64,000 nt of DNA from Limimorpha sp051875555 (GTDB taxonomy: Bacteria > Bacteroidota > Bacteroidia > Bacteroidales > F082). Position 1 is the stretch's first letter, and each line of letters begins with the position of its first letter. The DNA lies in NCBI GenBank assembly GCA_051875555.1, contig JBJEGZ010000017.1, positions 1 through 64,000 of the forward strand. The letters run 5' to 3'. Positions 44,796-52,845 of the stretch are shown here, one piece after another. The notes under the pieces are model-generated. The model saw only the letters and a program-made list of their open reading frames with translations, made no database searches and was not told the origin of the DNA. A program made the translations under genes and the position numbers.

Positions 44796-45488
44796 TTACT
44801 TTGCAAGTTTTGCCTCTACGAATGCGATATTTTTCTCAATGGAGAAGCCCTCGTTGCTGTTAGGATAATCAGCTTTGATTATCTTATACATTTCAAGAGC
44901 CTTTGAATAATTCTCTATCATCTCGTAAGCGATGCCAGCCCTCATAAGGTACATCGGGCTTGTGAAAGAGTTCTTTGAGTCTGTTGCGGCTTTCTCGTAG
45001 CATTTTGCTGCCTCTAAAACATTACCGAGTTCCATGTAGGCGTCACCCATCGCGCCGACAGCCATAGGTCTCACAAGTTGGTCCTTAGCTTTATAAGATG
45101 ACAAATATTTAATAGCGTTATCAAACTCGCCTGTGTTAAGATAGCAAATGCCTGTGTAATACTTTGCGAGATTGGCAGCCTTTGTGCCTCCGTAATCATT
45201 AATGATATCGAGGAAACCGGCAAAGTTCCCATCGCCGTTAAGAGCTGTAGCATAGTCATCTTTCTCAAACAACTTCTCAGCATGGAACAAAGATTCTTGA
45301 GCCTCAACCTCACGTGGCTCCATGACAAACTTCTTATACCCGAAAATTGCAAGAACAACGGCAACTATTGCAACGATAACGATGACAATAGGTTTCTGAT
45401 GTTCTACAATAAAAAGTTCTGTTTTTCCTAACGTTGACTCGATTGATTCAAGACGTTCTTCGTTTTTCTGTTCATTTTGTTTTGCCAT
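44796..45488 (-). CDS. Membrane-anchored TPR protein (YfgM-like)
   Basis: 230 residues. A charged cytoplasmic N-terminus (about 1-33) leads to one transmembrane helix IVIVIVAIVAVVLAIFGYKKF (about 35-52), and the periplasmic part is tetratricopeptide repeats (FDNAIKYLSSYKAKDQLVRP, VLEAAKCYEKAATDSKNSFTSP, YSKALEMYKIIKADYPNSNEG). The layout matches YfgM-type ancillary proteins of the Sec/Skp periplasmic chaperone network in proteobacteria; that role here is only analogy. Confidence 0.8.
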   Translation of the reverse strand: MAKQNEQKNEERLESIESTLGKTELFIVEHQKPIVIVIVAIVAVVLAIFGYKKFVMEPREVEAQESLFHAEKLFEKDDYATALNGDGNFAGFLDIINDYGGTKAANLAKYYTGICYLNTGEFDNAIKYLSSYKAKDQLVRPMAVGAMGDAYMELGNVLEAAKCYEKAATDSKNSFTSPMYLMRAGIAYEMIENYSKALEMYKIIKADYPNSNEGFSIEKNIAFVEAKLAK

Positions 45489-45511
45489 ATAATCAATATT
45501 TTTTCGAAGTG

Positions 45512-45519
45512 CAAATTTA
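45512..45519 (-). promoter_or_regulatory. Bacteroidota -7 box for the YfgM-like gene
   Basis: TAAATTTG on the minus strand, 23 bases from ATG 45488; divergent from the box at 45555. Confidence 0.6.
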
Positions 45520-45554
45520 CGGTTTTTTATTTATCATTTAACAAAAAAAGAAAT

Positions 45555-45562
45555 TATATTTG
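45555..45562 (+). promoter_or_regulatory. Bacteroidota -7 box for the SpoU methyltransferase
   Basis: TATATTTG, 44 bases before the TTG start at 45607. Confidence 0.6.
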
Positions 45563-45606
45563 CTAAAAATTTCAACATCATAATTAACAACAATAACTTA
45601 TTCATT

Positions 45607-46299
45607 TTGAACGCGAAAGACAAAAAGCTATATGAGTTTCTAAGTGGTTTCATCACTGATGAGAGGAAAAAACGGTTCGAACAGGTTCTGCAATTTAGGA
45701 CCAAACACATTTCAATTGTATTAGAAGACATATATCAGTCACACAATGCGAGTGCGGTTCTAAGAAGTTGCGACCTTACGGGGATACAGGACATACATAT
45801 CATCGAGAACAAATGGGTTTACGACATTAATCCGGACATCGTGGTTGGGAGCACCAAATGGCTTGACCTTCACAAATATAATGTTGAGGAGTTCAACACT
45901 CCTGAGGCTTTTGAGCACCTTCACAGCAAGGGGTACAAGATTGTGGCCACATGTCCGCACAACAACGGATTCACTCCCGACACCCTTCCGCTTGAAGAGC
46001 CGTTAGCAATAGTCTTCGGCACTGAAAAGACAGGTCTCACCGACTACGCACTTGAACATGCCGACATGTATGTACAGATCCCTATGCACGGATTTACAGA
46101 AAGTTTCAACATCAGCGTCTCGGCTGCCCTGCTCATGTACACACTGACACAACGGCTTCATAAGAGGGACGACATTGATTGGCAGCTTAGCGAGGAAGAC
46201 AAAGCGACTATCCGTCTTGATTGGACACGGAAATCATTGAACAGGGTCAGGTCTTTCGAGGAGAAATTTTACGAATTACACCCTGAATTTAAGAAATAA
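45607..46299 (+). CDS. TrmH/SpoU-class RNA 2'-O-methyltransferase
   Basis: 230 residues of the SPOUT superfamily. Motif 1 is HNASAVLRSCDLTGIQDIHIIE (with the catalytic-type Asn and Arg), motif 2 LAIVFGTEKTGLTDYALEHAD and motif 3 IPMHGFTESFNISVSAALLMYTL. The order and the N-terminal helical extension match TrmH, which methylates the ribose of G18 in tRNA; an rRNA target is not excluded. No in-frame ATG is available near the N-terminus, so TTG 45607 is taken as start; it gives the family-like MNAKDKKLYEFLSGF. Confidence 0.9.
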   Translation: MNAKDKKLYEFLSGFITDERKKRFEQVLQFRTKHISIVLEDIYQSHNASAVLRSCDLTGIQDIHIIENKWVYDINPDIVVGSTKWLDLHKYNVEEFNTPEAFEHLHSKGYKIVATCPHNNGFTPDTLPLEEPLAIVFGTEKTGLTDYALEHADMYVQIPMHGFTESFNISVSAALLMYTLTQRLHKRDDIDWQLSEEDKATIRLDWTRKSLNRVRSFEEKFYELHPEFKK

Positions 46300-46339
46300 T
46301 ATAGGATAAAAAAAAGCGAAATATTTGTAATACAAGGAT

Positions 46340-47560
46340 TTATTCCTTTTCAAACAAGCTGATGATATTCAGTATCACTTCCGAAGCCTTCTCCATACTC
46401 TGCAATGGGACATATTCGTATTTCCCATGGAAATTATGTCCTCCGGCGAAGATATTCGGACAAGGCAGCCCCATATAGCTCAAGCTCGCACCGTCAGTAC
46501 CACCGCGAATCGGCTGCACCTTAGGTTTTATTCCTGCCATCTCAATAGCCTTTATCGCTTTCTCAACAATAAAGAAATGTGGTTCAACCTCTTGTCGCAT
46601 ATTATTATACTGATGCTTCAACTCCAATGTTACGACATTCCCATATTTTTTACCTACAAAGTCCACGGCGGAGCTAAGCAATTGTTTCTTTTCTTCAAAT
46701 TTCCGCTTATCATGGTCACGAATAATATAGTTCAAGGTAGTTTCCTCCACGTCGCCGTCAACAGATGTGATATGGAAGAAGCCCTCATAGTCAGAGGTAT
46801 ATTCCGGTCTTTGCCCGACAGGAAGCATAGCGTTTATCTCCATCGCGATAAGAATGGAATTCACCATTTTGTTTTTCGCATAGCCGGGATGGATATTACT
46901 GCCTTGGACATGTATTTTTGCTGCGGCGGCATAGAAATTCTCATACTCTATCTCCCCTATTCCACCGCCATCTATAGTATATGCGTACTTCGCGCCGAAT
47001 CTTGCCACATCAAACTTATCGACGCCGCGACCTATTTCCTCGTCTGGAGTAAAACCGATCTTTATCTCTCCATGTTTAAACTCCTTATGTTCAACGAGAT
47101 ATTGAACTGCGCACATGATTGCGGCGATTCCGGCCTTGTCATCGGCTCCTAAAAGAGTGGTGCCATCAGTGGTTATTATTGTGTCACCTAAATAATTCAG
47201 CATCTCAGGGAAATCCGATGGTTTAAGGTACAGAGACCTCTCTGCGTTAAGGAGTATATCGCCGCCGCTGTAGTTTTCCACGATCTGCGGGCGCACATTT
47301 TTCCCAGAAGCGTCAGGAGAGGTATCCACATGTGCGATAAAACCTATTGCAGGGACCTCACGCCCGGTGTTTGAAGGTATGGAAGCCATCAGATAGCCAT
47401 ATTCGTCAAGGTGCGCCGGCACACCCATATCCTGCAGTTCTCCCTGCAACATCCGCAACAGGTCGAGTTCCGCCTGTGCGCTTGGTTGGGTCTCGGAATC
47501 AGGGTTTGAAGTCGTCTCAACAGAGACATAGCGTAAAAACTTATCCAACAGATTTTCCAT
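46340..47560 (-). CDS. pepT: Peptidase T (tripeptide aminopeptidase)
   Basis: 406 residues of the M20 zinc metallopeptidases. Motifs are GFIAHVDTSPD (metal His and Asp), TLLGADDKAGIAAIM, GFTPDEEIGRGVDKFD (catalytic and metal Glu), the dimerisation domain with SNIHPGYAKNKMVNSI, and GGTDGASLSYMGLPCPNIFAGGHNFHG (metal His). It cleaves N-terminal residues from tripeptides in the cytoplasm. ATG 47560 is preferred to the GTG two codons upstream. The gap to the sigma-54 activator gene upstream is 27 bases, so it may be cotranscribed with it. Confidence 0.95.
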   Translation of the reverse strand: MENLLDKFLRYVSVETTSNPDSETQPSAQAELDLLRMLQGELQDMGVPAHLDEYGYLMASIPSNTGREVPAIGFIAHVDTSPDASGKNVRPQIVENYSGGDILLNAERSLYLKPSDFPEMLNYLGDTIITTDGTTLLGADDKAGIAAIMCAVQYLVEHKEFKHGEIKIGFTPDEEIGRGVDKFDVARFGAKYAYTIDGGGIGEIEYENFYAAAAKIHVQGSNIHPGYAKNKMVNSILIAMEINAMLPVGQRPEYTSDYEGFFHITSVDGDVEETTLNYIIRDHDKRKFEEKKQLLSSAVDFVGKKYGNVVTLELKHQYNNMRQEVEPHFFIVEKAIKAIEMAGIKPKVQPIRGGTDGASLSYMGLPCPNIFAGGHNFHGKYEYVPLQSMEKASEVILNIISLFEKE

Positions 47561-47587
47561 AGCCACAAATATTAGAATATTAAAACA

Positions 47588-48922
47588 CTAAAGGTCAATA
47601 CCAAGTGCGTGCATTTTGTTATACAATGTTTTCCTATCAATATTAAGCAATCTGGCGGCGACAGTCTTATTACCGCGAGCCTTTCTCAATGCTGCGAGTA
47701 TCCCTTCCTTCTCATTATTAGGATAAAGCGCAAAGTCCTCATTATCAATTGTTTCAACAGGAGCATTCTTCAATATCGGAAGATTATCAGAAGAAATAGT
47801 GCCGTTTTCAGCGAACAATGTTGCGCGACGGATCACGTTTCTCAGTTCTCTAAGATTACCGTCCCACCTATATTGTTTCAGTTTTGCGAAAGCATCATCG
47901 GTGATCACCCTCACATCCTTTCCGAGTTCCTCATTAGCCTCATCAAGGAAGAAATAGGAGAACTCCTCTATATCGTCGATTCTGTCTCTCAGAGGGGGCA
48001 TATTGATAGAGAACTCATTGATACGGTGAAAAAGATCTTGGCGGAACCTGCCACACAAGATCGCACTCTCAAGGTCTTCATTTGTAGCCGCCACGATTCT
48101 CACATCCACTTCAATATCCTGAGACGAGCCTATTGGTCTGACCTTTCGTTCCTGCAAAGCTCTAAGCAGTTGTTTTTGGACCTCATACGATAAGTTTCCC
48201 ACCTCATCGAGGAAGACCGTTCCGCCATTAGCCTCAACGAAAACACCTTTTTTATCAGCGATAGCTGATGTGAAAGATCCTTTAATATGTCCAAACAGCT
48301 CAGAATGTGCGAGTTCGGCAGAGAGACTTCCGCAGTCAACGGCGATAAAAGGCTTATCCGACCTTGGGCTTTGCTCGTGTACCATCCGTGCGACATATTC
48401 CTTTCCCGTGCCGCTCTCGCCAAGGATAAGTACCGACATTTTTGTTGGAGCGACTAAGGAGACGCTCTTATACACATTCTGAATCACAACGCTATTCCCT
48501 TTTACCACTTTCCGTGCCGGGCTCTTCTCTATTCTCACTTTTTCGACAACGGCAGCGTTATCCTTAAGCATGGCGAGTTCTATTTTCTGTTGTAGTATCG
48601 AAGGGTTGATAGGTTTCTCGAGATAATCAAATGCGCCGAGTTTTATGGCGTTCACAGCGGTTTGAACATCGGCATAGCTTGTCATAATAATAAAAGGAGC
48701 GGTGATTTTCCTTTCCTTAGCGATGGCGAGGAGGAGTATCCCGTCTCCGTCAGGAAGTCGCAAATCACTGATAATCATATCAAACACAGAGTTTTTCAAC
48801 TCATTGACAGCATATTCCATTTTTGATACCAAGGTAGGAATCCAGCCGTTCTTTTGGAACCATGTCCGAAGCATTGTTCCGAATGCTATATCATCTTCGA
48901 CAATCAAAATGCGTCTGTTCAT
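47588..48922 (-). CDS. NtrC-family sigma-54-dependent response regulator
   Basis: 444 residues. Receiver domain (1-118) with Asp53 in MIISDLRLPDGDG and Lys in YLEKPIN; AAA+ sigma-54 interaction domain (about 142-370) with Walker A ILGESGTGKE (168-175), loop GSFTSA (215-220) where most activators have GAFTGA, Walker B FLDEVGNL, and R-finger region RFRQDLFHRINEFSINMPPLRDR; C-terminal Fis-type HTH NKTVAARLLNIDRKTLYNKM. It activates sigma-54 promoters when phosphorylated. The kinase is not adjacent. ATG 48922 is chosen over an upstream frame that overlaps the promoter. Confidence 0.93.
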   Translation of the reverse strand: MNRRILIVEDDIAFGTMLRTWFQKNGWIPTLVSKMEYAVNELKNSVFDMIISDLRLPDGDGILLLAIAKERKITAPFIIMTSYADVQTAVNAIKLGAFDYLEKPINPSILQQKIELAMLKDNAAVVEKVRIEKSPARKVVKGNSVVIQNVYKSVSLVAPTKMSVLILGESGTGKEYVARMVHEQSPRSDKPFIAVDCGSLSAELAHSELFGHIKGSFTSAIADKKGVFVEANGGTVFLDEVGNLSYEVQKQLLRALQERKVRPIGSSQDIEVDVRIVAATNEDLESAILCGRFRQDLFHRINEFSINMPPLRDRIDDIEEFSYFFLDEANEELGKDVRVITDDAFAKLKQYRWDGNLRELRNVIRRATLFAENGTISSDNLPILKNAPVETIDNEDFALYPNNEKEGILAALRKARGNKTVAARLLNIDRKTLYNKMHALGIDL

Positions 48923-48943
48923 AATAAAAATCTGCTCGTACTG

Positions 48944-48951
48944 CAAAAATA
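48944..48951 (-). promoter_or_regulatory. Bacteroidota -7 box for the sigma-54 activator
   Basis: TATTTTTG on the minus strand, 21 bases from ATG 48922, which supports that start. Confidence 0.65.
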
Positions 48952-49004
48952 TATTTTTTTTCAATACGAGGGCATCCAATAATGGGAAATAGACAAAAAA
49001 ATAG

Positions 49005-49032
49005 AAATCCGACATCTGGCAATGTCGGATTT
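49005..49032 (-). terminator. Intrinsic terminator
   Basis: AAATCCGACAT (49005-49015) pairs perfectly with ATGTCGGATTT (49022-49032) over a six-base loop; on the minus strand CTATTTTTTTG follows. It ends the coiled-coil lipoprotein transcript, 26 bases after its stop. Confidence 0.88.
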
Positions 49033-49058
49033 CATAAATATTGAAAACGAGCAGAAAA

Positions 49059-49901
49059 TTATTTGGCTATAGCCACCAAATATTTGGTTACACTCCAGAA
49101 TGCATCTGGGTTTGTGATTTGCAGTGTTACGGTCTCACCGTTTCTTACGATTGTGTAAGAACCTTCGACGTGTGTTGAGAGAAGTTTAACTTTCTTTGCG
49201 TTGAAAACAATCTCGTTAAGTTCGCGTTTGTCAGCTTTTGTGAACTCACGTGTAGGGACGTTGTTCCTTAAGATATACTTGCTTGTGAGGATACCTTTTT
49301 CCTTAAGTTCTTTCTTTGTTGCGCCGATGTAATAAACAGCGTTCATCTCATTGATGCGAGCGTTTTTCTCATTAGTGAGATTCTCGATTTCAGCGTTAGC
49401 GTTGTTAAGGTCTGAGTTAAGGTTCTCTACTTGAGTATTCAAGCCTGCGATCTGTCCGTCTCTTTCGGCTACTTGGGCTTGGAGGTCAGCTATCATTGCT
49501 TCTTTCTCTTTCAGCTGATCCTGTAATTTCTTGATCTGGCCACGGAGGTAACCGTTGTTTTTGTTTGATTTTTCAAGAACACCGCTCAACGAGTCAAGGC
49601 GTGCACGGTTTGTTGCCATAGCCTCTTTAATCTGGATGAGTTCTGAGACGATTTGTTCTCTCTGTGAGCCTTCCTGTTTTACAAGGAGCATGTTTTCAGC
49701 ATCACGAATAGCCTGAAGGTTATTCTCTACATCATTGATAATGCCGAATGCAGCATTGTACTGACTCTCCATTGTTGCCTTTTCTGCAGCGATGGCCTCT
49801 TTCTCAGCCAATAATGTTTGATACTTTTCTGAACTTTCCACGCATGAGCTCATGATAAGCGCTACTAATGCGACCGATACTAATGTTAATGTCTTTTTCA
49901 T
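49059..49901 (-). CDS. Coiled-coil lipoprotein
   Basis: 280 residues. The signal peptide ends at a lipobox (ALIMSSC, Cys about 20). Residues about 25-185 are a long coiled coil, rich in Glu, Gln and Ala, with heptads such as LKEKEAMIADLQAQVAERDGQIAGLNTQVENLNSDLNNANAEIENL. The C-terminal 90 residues form a small globular domain starting YIGATKKELKEKGILTSKYI. It resembles the coiled-coil adhesin/lipoprotein type named Cbp1 in Bacteroides, but I cannot confirm that. A periplasmic spacer between outer membrane and cell wall is another reading. Confidence 0.7.
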   Translation of the reverse strand: MKKTLTLVSVALVALIMSSCVESSEKYQTLLAEKEAIAAEKATMESQYNAAFGIINDVENNLQAIRDAENMLLVKQEGSQREQIVSELIQIKEAMATNRARLDSLSGVLEKSNKNNGYLRGQIKKLQDQLKEKEAMIADLQAQVAERDGQIAGLNTQVENLNSDLNNANAEIENLTNEKNARINEMNAVYYIGATKKELKEKGILTSKYILRNNVPTREFTKADKRELNEIVFNAKKVKLLSTHVEGSYTIVRNGETVTLQITNPDAFWSVTKYLVAIAK

Positions 49902-50136
49902 TGTACTATAATATTTAAAATTAGTTTGTGCTTACGACTTATTCTTTATACCAAAATGATACCAAAACAATCTATTATATATAAATCGTTATAAATCAAT
50001 GATATAAATTTTTATTTTTCGTTTTCATTTTTAAATTCACTGTGGAAAACTGTGTAATCGCTCCACATAATTCCACATTTGTGGCTTTTAATCGTGCAAA
50101 TATACAATAAAATCACATTGTTTACACAATAATAAT

Positions 50137-50144
50137 TACTTTTG
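50137..50144 (+). promoter_or_regulatory. Bacteroidota -7 box for the MATE transporter
   Basis: TACTTTTG, 16 bases before the GTG start at 50161. Confidence 0.65.
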
Positions 50145-50160
50145 CAAAAATTTTTTTAAA

Positions 50161-51465
50161 GTGAACCGTTCTATTTTAAAATTAGCGATACCAAACATAA
50201 TAAGCAACATCACTGTGCCGTTGCTCGGACTTGTCGATATGATACTGATGGGTCATCTATCCTCACCTATATATATAGGTGCCATTGCGCTCGGCGGAAC
50301 AATTTTCAGCATTCTCTACTCATTCTTCAGTTTCTTACGGGCTGGCACCACAGGGTTCACCTCACAGTCGCTCGGTGAGAACAACCGTTCGGAGATAAGC
50401 TATTCCCTATACAGATCCTTGGCTGTCGCGCTTTTCGCCTCGTTGCTGATTCTCTCTCTTCAGACTCCAATATCAAAAATCAGCTACCTGCTTCTTGATG
50501 GCAGCCATGACGTAAAACAACTCGCCATAAAATACTTCTTCGTCAGAATCTGGGCGGCTCCCGCCAACATGCTGCTATACTGTTTCAACGGCTGGTTCGT
50601 AGGAATGCAGAACACAAAGATACCAATGGCGATAGCTATCACCACAAACATAATGAATATACTTTTCAGCGCGCTCCTCGTCATAGTTTTCAAAAAAGAC
50701 GTTATAGGTGTCGCCATTGGCACCGTCATCGCACAATATTGCGGATTAGCAGTCGCGCTTTTCTTTATCGTATATAAATATAAGGACTACCTTATAAAGG
50801 TGAGTCTCAGCACCTTATTTGAGTTCAGTAAGATGAAAGTGTTCTTCAAAGTTAACATCGACCTCATGATAAGGAGCATTTTATTGGTTCTCACAATTGC
50901 GTTTTTCACCAACCAATCAGCTAATTTAGGCGATGACATTTTGAGTATCAACATGATATTGATGCAGTTCTTCTATATTTTCTCCTATTTCACCGACGGT
51001 TTCGCATACGCCGGAGAAGCCCTCGTCGGGAAATACAAAGGTGCGAACGACAATAAAAGTCTGAACATCACGGTGCGGCAACTCTTCAAATGGGGCGCGT
51101 ACATCAGCATTCCATTCTCGGCACTATACTTGCTTTTCCCGACCACTTTCGTAAGGATAATATCTGACAACCAAGCGATTATTGAGCAGATTCAGCCGTA
51201 TTATCCTTACCTTGCCGCAATCCCCGTTATCACTTTCACGGCGTTTTTATGGGACGGAATCTATATAGGAGCCACGGCATCAAAGTCTATCAGAAACACC
51301 ATGATTATCTCTTCATTATTGGTTTTCTTACCTTTATGGTGGCTGCTCGTTCCGCATTACGGCAACCACGGACTATGGATCGCCTTCTTAGCCTTCATGC
51401 TTGCAAGAGGCATAACAATGACGATTTCATCAAAGAAAAATATTCTACAATCAAAAAACAAATAA
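50161..51465 (+). CDS. MATE-family efflux transporter (DinF-like)
   Basis: 434 residues with twelve predicted transmembrane helices. The N-terminus KLAIPNIISNITVPLLGLVDMILMGHL and LRAGTTGFTSQSLGENN are the first MATE repeat; the second repeat begins near FFKVNIDLMIRSILLVL and FTDGFAYAGEALVGKYKGAND. It exports cationic drugs or other small molecules against Na+ or H+. The start is GTG, placed by the promoter and the family's start; no ATG exists nearby. The next gene begins one base after its stop. Confidence 0.93.
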   Translation: MNRSILKLAIPNIISNITVPLLGLVDMILMGHLSSPIYIGAIALGGTIFSILYSFFSFLRAGTTGFTSQSLGENNRSEISYSLYRSLAVALFASLLILSLQTPISKISYLLLDGSHDVKQLAIKYFFVRIWAAPANMLLYCFNGWFVGMQNTKIPMAIAITTNIMNILFSALLVIVFKKDVIGVAIGTVIAQYCGLAVALFFIVYKYKDYLIKVSLSTLFEFSKMKVFFKVNIDLMIRSILLVLTIAFFTNQSANLGDDILSINMILMQFFYIFSYFTDGFAYAGEALVGKYKGANDNKSLNITVRQLFKWGAYISIPFSALYLLFPTTFVRIISDNQAIIEQIQPYYPYLAAIPVITFTAFLWDGIYIGATASKSIRNTMIISSLLVFLPLWWLLVPHYGNHGLWIAFLAFMLARGITMTISSKKNILQSKNK

Positions 51466-51466
51466 C

Positions 51467-52789
51467 ATGCACATACTTTCAAAATCAACCTACATAAAAG
51501 GTGAGCAATGCGAGAAAGCGCTGTACCTTTATAAGAAAAGACCGTTTTTGCGCGACAAGCTAAGCCTTGAGAAACGTGCTAAATTCAAACGCGGGACCGA
51601 TGTGGGGATACTCGCACGGCAGCGCTTCCCCAATGGACTAAACATGGCTCCGGCCTCCCCGTCACAATTCGGCAACAAAACAGCCGAGACACTCGCCAAC
51701 CTCTCAAATCCAGATGTAAACGTCATGTACGAGGCCGTGTTCCAATATGACGACACCCTGATAATGCTTGACATTTTAGTTAGAGACGGCGACAAATGGA
51801 GAGCGATTGAAGTAAAAAGCTCGCTCTCAATAAGCACGACATACATGAAAGATGCCGCACTGCAATACTATGTTTTAAAAGGATGCGGCGTCCCTATTTC
51901 CGACATCCAGCTCATGTACATCAACGCAAATTACGTAAGAAACGGGGATTTAGACTTATCAGAACTATTTGTTTTTAAATCAGTTAAATCGTTTGCCGAG
52001 GAACAAGTCGAGATTATCGGAAACAAAATAAAACATTTCAAGGAGTTGTTAAACGAGGACCACTCTCCTAACGTAAGCATTGGTGAGAAATGTGAGACCC
52101 CCTATCATTGCGAGTTTTACAGCCATTGTTGGAAAAACATCCCAGAAAACAGCGTGGTCAACACTAAAGGGCTGTCTTCTAACAAGATAGACGCGATGCT
52201 TCAGCACACATTCCATGTCGATTACAGGCAATTGTACGAGCTATTGCCCGTCAGAAACAGCAGCACAGCATTTTTAAGCCTCTTATTCTATATCCCTGCC
52301 ATACCCATTCTTGACGGAGACAGACCGTATAACGAATTCATCTTAGGATTCTCGATACTTAAAAACAACGGCACGGACGACAGCTATTTCTATTGGGACT
52401 GCATCGACAACATTCCCGCGAGGTCAGAGTGTTTCCATATCATGGCCGAGCAACTGAAAGGGATAAGCAACGTGATTTATTTTGCGCCGCAGAACCTTAA
52501 CGCGCATATTCAAAAATCAAGCATAGAAGACGCAAAAGAGTTGAATTACAAGACGATAAACCTGATGGAAGCACTGACAAACTCTGATTTCTTCCACAAG
52601 AACACAAGGTCAGAGTTTTCATTAAAAAATGTTTACGAAAGCATTTTCCCGGATAAAACACTTTTCGAGCACAGCAGGATACTGCTTAACGCCACAAGCG
52701 GGAACGAAATAGACAGGCAACTCGTAGAGAGCGATTTAATGTTGGAAAACAACGCGTTACGTGACATTATACGTTATTTCAGACCGTAA
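51467..52789 (+). CDS. DUF2779 protein with PD-(D/E)XK nuclease domain and Fe-S cysteines
   Basis: 440 residues. The N-terminal part looks like a Cas4/AddB-type nuclease: Cys15 (GEQCEKALYLYK), GTDVG, then Asp102 (MLDILVRDGD) and Glu115-x-Lys117 (AIEVKSS), and the cysteines 209, 215 and 221 in CETPYHCEFYSHC that would complete a 4Fe-4S cluster. The C-terminal domain aligns with DUF2779 in PAIPILDGDRPYNEF (277-291), but the DxE residues normally just before it are absent (AFLSLLFYI at 268-276), so this RNase H-like part is probably inactive. It starts one base after the MATE gene. Biological role is unknown. Confidence 0.78.
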   Translation: MHILSKSTYIKGEQCEKALYLYKKRPFLRDKLSLEKRAKFKRGTDVGILARQRFPNGLNMAPASPSQFGNKTAETLANLSNPDVNVMYEAVFQYDDTLIMLDILVRDGDKWRAIEVKSSLSISTTYMKDAALQYYVLKGCGVPISDIQLMYINANYVRNGDLDLSELFVFKSVKSFAEEQVEIIGNKIKHFKELLNEDHSPNVSIGEKCETPYHCEFYSHCWKNIPENSVVNTKGLSSNKIDAMLQHTFHVDYRQLYELLPVRNSSTAFLSLLFYIPAIPILDGDRPYNEFILGFSILKNNGTDDSYFYWDCIDNIPARSECFHIMAEQLKGISNVIYFAPQNLNAHIQKSSIEDAKELNYKTINLMEALTNSDFFHKNTRSEFSLKNVYESIFPDKTLFEHSRILLNATSGNEIDRQLVESDLMLENNALRDIIRYFRP

Positions 52790-52833
52790 GGAAAAAAGTT
52801 TTCAACATCTAACAAACAAATTATCATTCTTTA

Positions 52834-52841
52834 TACTTTTG
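52834..52841 (+). promoter_or_regulatory. Bacteroidota -7 box abutting the dnaB start
   Basis: TACTTTTG with only four bases between its G and ATG 52846. Transcription from this box would start at or within a base or two of the ATG. Confidence 0.65.
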
Positions 52842-52845
52842 TGAT

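Noticed and set aside
46427..47152. 241-codon plus-strand frame opposite pepT
   Set aside because: Antisense shadow of an intact metallopeptidase gene; no promoter box or known family.
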